The notes under the pieces: model-generated | Databases searched by the model: none | What the model was told of the DNA's origin: nothing | Seen by the model: only the letters and a program-made list of their open reading frames with translations | In this document: in pieces, positions 55,561 through 64,000 of the stretch | Layout of the letters: every line of letters begins with the position of its first letter | Numbering within the stretch: position 1 is the stretch's first letter | DNA from: Zoroaster sp. YZ-2022 | Lineage: Eukaryota > Echinodermata > Asteroidea > Forcipulatida > Zoroasteridae | Direction: 5' to 3' | Length of the DNA: 64,000 nt | Assembly: GCA_029582265.1 (NCBI GenBank) | Contig: CM055830.1 | Location: 23,048,163-23,112,162 of the forward strand | Position numbers and translations under genes: made by a program

Positions 55561-58305
55561 AACAAGAACAAGACAGAGAGGAGAGAAGTAAACTTGACTA
55601 ATGGGAAGGAGAAGTAGTAATTTAAGGTACACAACGCCTTTACTAGAATGCAGATAGGTGATGGTGGGTGAGGCGGTAAATGGCTTGACAAATAGGAAGG
55701 AGGAGAAAGTAATTAAGGTACAACTGGGTGCTTGTCTTTACGTAGACTACTGATGCTATTAGTCGAAATACTGCTTTTTTAAATTGACCTTACCTCCCAG
55801 ATATCATCTATGCAACAACCACACACTGTAATGTGAATGGTTATCACTAGCTGAACAGAGTTGCAATGCGCACATATATTTTCCAAGTACTCTACATGTA
55901 TGGCTGGGAATGTATTAAAACTAGAATGTAAATATACACACAAAACACCCTGAAACAAATTTCCATTTAGAAATTGTTCAAAAGAACACTATCACATGAG
56001 GTCCGTTTCAAAATTTTTCCTTAAACCAGTTTTGTGACGATCAACTCTCAACTTCATTATTCAGTGATGATAAGCTGTGTAAGATAACAGTACCTTCTTC
56101 CAGTTTAGATGCATTCACCACCATGACCACACAGTACCATGTCTGTGTATGTGGATAGTGGATAAGCTGTGTAGATAACAGTACCATGTACAGTTTAGAT
56201 GCATTCACCACCATGACCACACAGTACCATGTCTGTGTATGAATGTCGGATAAGCTGTGTAGATAACATTACCATGTACAACACAGCACTTACCATTTGG
56301 CAAGCATTACACACGCTGGCATACATGTAGTACCCTTATCATTCAAAAACATTTAAATTTTTAATGATTAATGATCAAAAGGATGGTTAACTTTGAACGT
56401 TTGTACCTTATTCTACCAATTTACACACTGTACAGCACTTATATACAACCTATATGGTTATTTTTGCCCCATCAACTTCAATCATGATTATAAATTATAT
56501 TGATGTTAAGACTACATTGTAATCCTTTGAGGAATTTTACACATAATTAACTTTTTCAACCATGGGAATCTGATTGGCAAACAACAAGGAATACATACAT
56601 GTACTTGCCAACAAAAAGTAGTAGGTGTACCAAGGGAAAATCTAGATGCCATGAACAGTAAAACTAAGGTAAAATTACTAGTAATCTTGATAAACGTGGT
56701 TAACTTCAATTTCATTTTGACAGACCACTGTGAAAATGCTCTATTTCTTTGCCATAAGAAAGCACAGTTGTAATTTCTCAGTTTTTTTTTTTCTGATTTC
56801 AGTTTTTTTTTTACAAATCACCCTTTGCACTTAATGTTTATTATTTCTAGAAGAAAGCCCGGTACTAGTAGCTATAAAGGAAAGAAAGAAGTAGCCTGTA
56901 TTGTGGCCAAACCTCTAGTTACTTGTTTGTGGGGATGGTGAGAGTCTATCCTCCAAATTTGAACATCCAGGAGGTTCAGGGGGCTATAACTATATCAGCT
57001 AGACCAAATGGAGACCAGGTCCGCTACTCCTGCTTCTTGAGTTAGGAGAAGTTCACATTGCTTTTACGGGGCATTTTTTCCCAGTGGTCTACTGGTCACT
57101 ATGAAATTGCAATTTACCACATGTGCATGAACATTCACTGCAAAGTGACTTTTTCATGGCGTTTTCGCGTACTCATGAACAACAGCAATATCAGGACCAC
57201 AGACTCCTTTAGTGATTGTAGCTGAGTTGTATCCCATTATGGTGTTACAAAGCTCAGGCGGCTCTGGGAGCACTGTAAAGCATGGCATCATGTACACATT
57301 GGGTGATGTACGTAAGCCTCACAATTGGTGACTGACCTTGAATCTGTGCTCTATGGTTGATGTGGCACTTGGGCTGAGAGCTATTCCCTTAAAATACAAT
57401 TACTTATATGCATGCATTCAAAATACATGTGGTGTTCATATCTTGAGGGTAAATGAAAGGATTACACTATCTAAGTGACAGCCTACTGCCTTAAATCAAT
57501 GAGGTTGTTATGTATGCAAAGGGCTGCAAATCGTATACAATCATCATGTACAGTGTACTGACTAGAGTCATAACAAATGATATTTATGTCAGTACAATAT
57601 GATACATGTACATGTATACAGTGTCTTCTGTCAATTATTTTCTCACAGATGTACCCATGTTTTTATGCTTTTGTACCGGCAATTGCTGGAAAATTTACTT
57701 TTTTTTTTTTTTTTACTTGAGTAAAAGAAATACTTTACAATTCTCCGTTTCTAACACATTTCTCATATTAATCTTGAGCATGTCCCAAAATGAAATGATT
57801 GTGAGTCTCATCATCAGTTTATTTGATCACTGATGACTGAGCACTTATTTTATTAAATACCTCACTTCAAAATATTTGTTTTTCCTTTCTAATCAATGTT
57901 ATGATAGAAACTTTTTCAAATATCAGAAATTGCTGGTAAAAATAACCCCTAACTCCCTAAGCATTGTTGCTGAACAATAACAATCCTTCAAAATCCTCCA
58001 ACTACTTTTGTTGTCTAGGAGTTGGGAGGATAATGAAAAGGTAAACACAGGCGATACATCTTTAAGTAGGAATTAAATATTGCAGCTTATGCAAACATTT
58101 GTTTGCCAATCATGAAGGAGAAACTGTATCAGGGATGCATTAAGCGTAACATAATTAATATAGTAACCTGTGACACATGATGATTAATTCCCAGTAAAAC
58201 AAAAATACCTTAATGGACTTTATATTTAATAATATCCTCAACAGCCATGAATCACAATTCTTATATATTTGGATTAAATATATAATTTGTTGTGGTAAGA
58301 TTTTC
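55561..58305. other. Region without recognised genes
   Basis: Both strands read. Short ORFs only. Holds one tandem repeat (56069-56281) and an imperfect duplication of GGAAGGAG...TAAGGTACA near 55600 and 55700. Confidence 0.4.
56069..56281 (+). repeat. Tandem repeat, ~90 bp, 2.4 copies
   Basis: Copies start GATAAGCTGTGTA at 56069, 56161 and 56249 (spacing 92 and 88). Each complete copy has TTTAGATGCATTCACCACCA and ACACAGTACCATGTCTGTGT. Confidence 0.9.
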
Positions 58306-58604
58306 TTAACTCTTTCAGTGCCCGCGCCTTTTAGCGTTTTAACCTAAAATTGCCCAGCTTTTTGAGGTTTCGAAATTCATGTTCCTCTGTAACAACCAAA
58401 TAACTAAATAAAGAAAAGGCCGTACATGTCCAGAATGGTATCAAATATGAAAGAGGCGAGCGCCCTCTTCCAGTAGCCTTAATATTATGGGTCGTACATA
58501 TACGGTGATGGCATTTTGAATTGCAAACGTAGATCATTACATGTCACGATAACGGCTATTTTCGGAGTACAAACAATAGATCGTGTAATGCGACATTGGC
58601 ACTG
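58306..58604. mobile_element. TTAA-flanked MITE (piggyBac-like)
   Basis: Begins TTAACTCTTTCAGTGCC (58306-58322) and ends with its exact complement GGCACTGAAAGAGTTAA (58588-58604). So 13-bp TIRs are flanked by TTAA, the piggyBac (and Kolobok) target. 299 bp, no transposase. Confidence 0.8.
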
Positions 58605-59559
58605 AAAGAGTTAACCCAGTTTATGAAGATTGTGCATTCGGCACTTTCCGCCATATACATGTAATTTCTGAGAACCCCTATAACATTAATTCAAAATATT
58701 GTTTGATTTGTTTCAATCCTAAGAATGAGCGGTGCCTTTTGTACAGTTTGTCATATTTTGTGTAATTTACATGTCAAATGATGAACACTATTACATTTCT
58801 AAAAGTTTGAAACACCAACCAGGCTGACCTGTCATGACCTCATTAGCATAATTACCACCGGTAGCTGCATGTGATACTATAAATAATACAATATCTAATT
58901 CTGCCTTGCTGATCTATCACGGTACAATATAACGTGTTAATTTTTATGAATACATGTGTATGTAATTTCATCTTTATTATTCACTTGTACAATATATTAG
59001 CAGGTAATTGATGATAAGAATGGTTTAATTCCTAATATTATCATCAGTATTGTTTTAATCTTTACAGCTTTCTTGATTCATATTCACTCTAATTGGGTAA
59101 TGTCGAAGTGTATTACGTACATGTACTTAAGTGTGCCAGCCTCCAACAGCTGTATTAACACATTCTATGTCAGTATACTTGCAGAATGTATGACAACAAG
59201 CATGTTAACAAGTTGTGCTTTTACTGCGCTTAGATGCAAGCGTATCATGAGATTAATAGCCAACTAGATGCAGCTAGTTACATGTACATTGTACATTTAC
59301 TGCTAATAAGAAAAGTCAAATAAATGCGGATTTTATTTGGCACACTTTATGTACTGTAGGTACATGTATATTTGTATTTATATAAGGAAGATTGTTCCAA
59401 AGACTTCCACTTTATGTTGATTCAGATTGGACGCAAAAGTTGGACAAATTAAGTATTATTAATACCGTTTTACACAATTGAATTTCAATTAGAATTTTAA
59501 GTATGTTTTAATAATATATTTAGAAGGTATATTTTATTGAAACAGGTTTTAAAATTTTA
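58605..59559. other. Region without recognised genes
   Basis: AT-rich, several ACATGTACATGTA words; nothing supported. Confidence 0.4.
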
Positions 59560-60059
59560 NNNNNNNNNNNNNNNNNNNNNNNNNNNNNNNNNNNNNNNNN
59601 NNNNNNNNNNNNNNNNNNNNNNNNNNNNNNNNNNNNNNNNNNNNNNNNNNNNNNNNNNNNNNNNNNNNNNNNNNNNNNNNNNNNNNNNNNNNNNNNNNNN
59701 NNNNNNNNNNNNNNNNNNNNNNNNNNNNNNNNNNNNNNNNNNNNNNNNNNNNNNNNNNNNNNNNNNNNNNNNNNNNNNNNNNNNNNNNNNNNNNNNNNNN
59801 NNNNNNNNNNNNNNNNNNNNNNNNNNNNNNNNNNNNNNNNNNNNNNNNNNNNNNNNNNNNNNNNNNNNNNNNNNNNNNNNNNNNNNNNNNNNNNNNNNNN
59901 NNNNNNNNNNNNNNNNNNNNNNNNNNNNNNNNNNNNNNNNNNNNNNNNNNNNNNNNNNNNNNNNNNNNNNNNNNNNNNNNNNNNNNNNNNNNNNNNNNNN
60001 NNNNNNNNNNNNNNNNNNNNNNNNNNNNNNNNNNNNNNNNNNNNNNNNNNNNNNNNNNN
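59560..60059. other. Assembly gap (500 N)
   Basis: Exactly 500 N. Locus copy B begins at the first base after it. Confidence 1.
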
Positions 60060-60347
60060 AAAATATACAATAAAAAATTAAGTATACAAGTTACCCTTAA
60101 GCCTCAGGGTTAGGATAAATTGTACTGCACATACTCTAAGCTTTGTTAATAGGCTAATTCAAAGCTATCAATGGCTACGATATTCCACCATATTTAATGG
60201 ATTGATGTAAAATGTTAATTTCTATGTTTATTACAATTTGCCAATCCGTGTATAACTTGTAAAATTTATGAAAACGCTGGCCTTCATTTTTACACCAGAG
60301 GTGCAAGTGGAAGAAATAACTAAATTATACGACATATCAAAGACTGG

Positions 60348-60538
60348 ATGGGACCACACATGTTCAAACTGATGGGAAATCACAGCCATCCACATTGTTT
60401 CCGATTCAAGCGCATTGATGGGACAACTAGGATGCATTTCAGGCTTTGGAGCTCAGACGCTTGGAAGCCACAGCTTGAATACATTGCTGGAGTAAGAAAG
60501 AACCACTACAGGATTCTCTTGGGCTGTTATGTTTCAAG
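60348..60538 (+). CDS. Unidentified gene, exon alpha (copy B)
   Basis: Frame MGPHMFKLMGNHSHPHCFRF, KRIDGTTRMHFRLWSSDAW, KPQLEYIAGVRKNHYRILLG, CYVS, ending TTTCAAG|GTAGGTC (phase 2). Basic and aromatic, not a low-complexity frame; family not recognised. The frame opens at a TAA about 20 bp upstream, so an upstream acceptor or start is undecided. Confidence 0.45.
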
Positions 60539-60835
60539 GTAGGTCCTAATCCGTTAATTTTTCAGTGATTTCTCAACACTTACTTAATATTAAATCACTC
60601 AATATCATTAGGTACATGGTGAAATGTTTATATAAATAATAGTTAAATGTCAATTGATGATCTGCTTCTGAACAACATTTTATGCATATAAATGATTGAT
60701 ATTCAATATCCTCAGTGATTTTCTACACTTCATTTCCAAGTTAATTTTTAGTGACTCTGTATAGTACATGGGTTGTGAACAAATAATGTGAAATTTGTAC
60801 AAGTTTGATCAAAATTGCTCTTGTTATTATTGTAG

Positions 60836-61003
60836 ACAATCCCAAATGTCTAGGTTGTCCCGGAGTGGGTTAAGCCCGATCTACAAAAAATGGATTTGCA
60901 TCAGCTAAGGAAAGATCTACCAAAAGGCTACGAGGGACGGTTTCCCGATAGAGCAAAGCAGTGGTGGATGGACTTTATGCGTAACATTGAAAACCTAGGG
61001 AAG
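60836..61003 (+). CDS. Unidentified gene, exon beta (copy B)
   Basis: Acceptor TTATTGTAG at 60835, donor GGGAAG|GTAATT at 61004. The frame from exon alpha gives RQSQMSRLSRSGLSPIYKKW and then a stop; the other frame gives MDLHQLRKDLPKGYEGRFPD and RAKQWWMDFMRNIENLGK. One more A in the A6 run at about 60888-60893 would join them, so a base is probably missing. Confidence 0.4.
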
Positions 61004-61144
61004 GTAATTCCTGAAGTTAAATGTTTAAACTTAAACCAAAATACGATACAAATTGTTCACGATAGAGAACACTGTAACACCTAATAGTAATAAATTGTGC
61101 AACCCACGCACGAAATATAACGGGTTATAACGTTTACATTCCAG

Positions 61145-61310
61145 GTCCCAGCGAAGGAGACAATATGGCTTCTAAAAGAACTGGTGTAGTTCTCAATGTC
61201 ACGACCATCCACTGATGAGGAGTGTATCCTTCCAAAAAGATTACAAGCCCTGCAAAAGAAACTGACGGAAGACTGCCCTCCAGTATGTATTAGAATTGAA
61301 CCTATGTAAT
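61145..61310 (+). CDS. Unidentified gene, exon gamma (copy B)
   Basis: Acceptor CATTCCAG at 61144. VPAKETIWLLKELV, then after a frame change RPSTDEECILPKRLQALQKK and LTEDCPPVCIRIE. The downstream border is unclear. Confidence 0.35.
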
Positions 61311-61459
61311 GACATTGCAACCATTTCAATTGTAAACGTACAATAATTTAGTATTTGTCCACAATTTAATTTCAAATACGTACAGGTAACTCGAGACAAT
61401 ACAAATTACATAACAAAAACAAACGCTAAATAATGGACTTACGTTATTACAATCTTAAA

Positions 61460-61859
61460 GAGTTGTATTCTTATAAGGTCTTAATTGGGAACCAGGGACG
61501 CCCAACGTGACCTGCTACAGTGAACCTCATGGACAACTTCAACAGTATGGAAGTTGACATGCTAGTCGCTCTGTGTAGACTATATACCTCACAGACCACA
61601 AATTGCCAGACTACTTGAGAAGGATGAGGAGAAAATGGTTATCAGTGTTCACTGGTTCAGCAGTTCGTGGACAGGCCCTTGCAAACCAAGATACACTGGA
61701 TCTGGATCCAATAGACGTACTGAACTGTTGGACTTGAGATCAGCCATTTTGGGGGACTTTTCCCTTACAGGAAAAAAAGGTTGTCTGACCAAAACAACAG
61801 TAAATGAGCTACGAACAAATATGCAGAAATTATTAAACACTTTGCTTTTCAGTGTTTAA
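61460..61859 (+). CDS. Unidentified gene, exon delta (copy B)
   Basis: The open part (61635-61859) ends GSNRRTELLDLRSAILGDFS, LTGKKGCLTKTTVNELRTNM, QKLLNTLLFSV and TAA. It may be the last exon. The 5' part has stops in this frame. Confidence 0.35.
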
Positions 61860-63062
61860 TAATTCGATTATACGAAATGTTCTAAGTGTTGTTTGAAAAT
61901 CATGTAGCGTCATTGTAAACAAAAGTTTTGTGAGAACCCGCCTTCTGTTGGTTAACCTTAGGAAGCCCTTTGTATAGATTGGGCCCTTGTCGTTATGCTC
62001 TTTTAGGAAATGTTTGATTGTAGATGCAAATGTTAGTTTTAATTATCTGAGAGATTACCATTCGAGTTAGATGTTTTAGTGGGTGCTCTTAATGTGGTAT
62101 ACGAGGCATAATTATTATGTACATCAGGCCTTTTTTTGGTTTTTTACCCTGAAATTATGTGATATTATGGCCACTCATCTGGGTAGGGCTGTGCTCGCAT
62201 AGAGTCCCTATAGTGTCGCAGTATGTTTGTATGATCTATGTACAGTGCTGCAATAACAGCCCGCTGTAAACCTACTTATTATGACCTACCATGACAACCT
62301 TTGTTTCTCATGTTTTTGTTTTATTTGTTTTTTTCTTAATAATGGTAACAGTGATGCGCAATACTTAAATTGTATCCTGCAGCCTCAAACGTGGACCTAT
62401 TTTTCGAAATTCTGAATGGGCGGGCACCCGGGGAGGGCACAGACCTCGTAGTTACGCAATTGAAACAGGTTAATAAATATAACAAACGATGTATTAAAAT
62501 ACAAAGGTTTAAAAAAAAATAGATATGCATAAATATAAAGAGAGGGACAAATGGTTCATGCACAAAAAATATATATATATATAAATCTCTTATTACAGGT
62601 ATTTAAAAGTATTCAGTTGTAAGCTGTAAGCTCTCAGTTCCGAAATTCCAACGGAAAATATAATATGGGTGAATTGTATACAATCACACAAACTTAATTA
62701 AGTTGTTAAACTCAATAGACGTCGATTCTATAGATATTTATAAGTTTATTTGGTGAAGGGGTAAGCATGAACAATTCGTTGCAAAAGTGCGGACCAAAAT
62801 TGACTTAATGCAGTGGGTTTTATAAACAAATAGAATTTATATTATTAAACCTAACAAAAGAACAGACTGGTACTAGCCTTTATTTAAAATTTAAAAAAAA
62901 TTAAAAAAAACGTTAAGTAAAATAACGGTGAACACATTAATGTATTGGATCAATGAATGAATGGAATTGAGATATTTACAATTAAATTGGAACAATGTCA
63001 ATCTAAACATCAATTATAGGTCTACTGTTAAAAACCATTATGTAGATTAGAAGAATTAAGGG

Positions 63063-63310
63063 TCAATAATTGTAACCTTTCCATTCCAAGATAGGAACGG
63101 AAGGTTTGCAATTGTAACCTTTCCATTCCAAGATAGGAACGGAAGGTTTGCAATTGTAACATTTCCTTTCCAAGATAGGAATGGACGGTTTGCAATTGTA
63201 ACCTTTCCATTCCAAGATAGGAATAAAGGGTTTACAATTGTAACCTTTCCATTCCAATATAGGAATAAAGGGTTTACAATTGTAACCTTTCCATTCCATG
63301 GTAGGAATTT
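63063..63310 (+). repeat. 42-bp minisatellite, about 6 copies
   Basis: Unit contains GCAATTGTAACCTTTCCATT and CCAAGATAGGAACGGAAGG. As 42 is divisible by three and the unit lacks stops in some frames, it opens spurious ORFs of a 14-residue repeat on the minus strand. Absent from copy A. Confidence 0.92.
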
Positions 63311-63659
63311 GTGAATCCATTATTGTAAATCTAAAACATTGTCTATTTATCAACATTTAGGCCATTTCGATCACTTTTTATGGGACATTTGTAAATTATT
63401 AAACCATCTACACGTGTTTTGTTATTAATGTAACAATTTGTGTCAAATGAATGGTGAAACCATGAAATATAGAGAGCCAAATTAGAAGTTTAGATTTTTT
63501 TTAAATAAAAATACTATTAATAAAACAATTCATAACGTTTGAGTGTAGTATTTGTTCATATTATATAAAAGTTGACTTTAATTGCCAAGAATCTGTGTAA
63601 TTGTTTGTAAATAATTTTAGAGGCGAAAAAAGGCAAACAGCAATATAACAAAACATTGT

Positions 63660-63793
63660 GTAACCAGCTGACTTTGCATTCTGCAGATTCATTGCTTACT
63701 TACCTTTAATGACTTTTACTACCCGGTGTAACCAGCTGACTTTGCATTCTGCAAATTCATTGCTTGCATACTTACCTTTAGTGATTTTTAAAA
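63660..63793 (-). repeat. Two-copy tandem repeat, ~67 bp, with splice-donor-like ends
   Basis: Each copy holds GTAACCAGCTGACTTTGCAT and (minus strand) AAAG|GTAAGTA. The donor-like site is thus present twice, at about 63772 and 63703. Confidence 0.6.
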
Positions 63794-63887
63794 CCCTTTT
63801 GGAATGTATAAAATGCCCAGTGTCCTTCTTTTGGAACTCTTCTATGTTGGAAGTCTTGGAATGGTTGTGAGCATTGTCATCAAACAA
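63773..63887 (-). CDS. Possible exon with duplicated donor
   Basis: Minus frame FDDNAHNHSKTSNIEEFQKK, DTGHFIHSKRVLKITK, ending ACTAAAG|GTAAGTATG. No family recognised; low confidence. Confidence 0.2.
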
Positions 63888-64000
63888 TTAGGATGCCAAT
63901 GTTCAATCAAGCGTTACAGTGAGCTGCACAGTACAATGTTAAGGAACCATTCCTGCACTTGCCGCTGTAGAGGAAGGGTCTACAGTAGAGAGCTGTTCTT

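Larger units (their letters stand above)
60060..63640 (+). repeat. Locus copy B (better-preserved duplicate of 37021-41690)
   Basis: Collinear with copy A but with longer exon frames and normal homopolymers. Copy B starts exactly at the contig edge. Confidence 0.85.

Noticed and set aside
63028..63356. Minus ORFs with a 14-residue repeat (EWKGYNCKPFIPIL type)
   Set aside because: 42-bp minisatellite translated; open in two frames, absent from the other copy of the locus.

Overview
The window is metazoan genomic DNA: exons with GT/AG introns, many retrotransposon and DNA-transposon remnants, SINEs and microsatellites. The repeat spectrum (L2/CR1-type LINEs, a Gypsy element, a DIRS-like fragment, TTAA and 8-bp-TSD MITEs, a foldback element, recurrent TAGGCCTA words) fits a marine invertebrate deuterostome, most likely an echinoderm. 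That placement is inference, not proof. Two runs of exactly 500 N (33043-33542 and 59560-60059) are scaffold gaps of arbitrary size.

Region by region. 0.26-2.4 kb: a 5'-truncated L2-type LINE (+) with one frameshift. 2.4-4.8 kb: a DIRS-like (tyrosine-recombinase retrotransposon) gag-like fragment (+) behind a degenerate repeat leader. 4.8-8.7 kb: a truncated Gypsy-type LTR element (-) with a 370-bp LTR, a primer-binding-site position, a helix-hairpin-helix-like N-terminus, gag, zinc knuckle and protease; reverse transcriptase, integrase and the second LTR are missing. 9.0-33.0 kb: the dominant feature, a tandem array of about 60 units of ~400 bp on the minus strand. 51 units hold a full 126-nt, phase 1-1 calcium-binding EGF exon; 8 share an internal deletion that removes the exon; one is cut by the gap. 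Units are organised into ~1.48-kb and ~1.61-kb higher-order repeats and an ~8.47-kb duplication, and one LINE fragment has landed in the array. 33.5-37 kb: AT-rich sequence with no recognised gene. 37-41.7 kb and 60.1-63.6 kb: two copies of the same locus (an unidentified multi-exon gene). The first is riddled with small deletions and homopolymer changes, so this looks more like a duplicated haplotype or misassembly than a biological duplication. 43.1-44.9 kb: a decayed CR1/L2-like LINE (-). 45.4-45.7 kb: a tRNA-derived SINE (-). 48.2-49.9 kb: a foldback-type element whose long inverted arms are made of GC-rich minisatellites. 50.7-51.2 kb: two tRNA-like sequences. 51.2-52.7 kb: hairpins and a hAT-like MITE. 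53.2-55.6 kb: an aquaporin-11-like gene with several reading-frame breaks and a TIR element in its intron. 58.3-58.6 kb: a TTAA-flanked MITE.

The clearest host genes are the large EGF-repeat gene, whose 5' and 3' ends are both outside or missing, and the aquaporin-11-like gene. If all 51 intact EGF exons were spliced together they would add about 2,140 residues without changing frame. No operon-like or cooperating gene set is visible; the window is mainly a record of tandem exon amplification and transposon accumulation, in places confounded by assembly quality.
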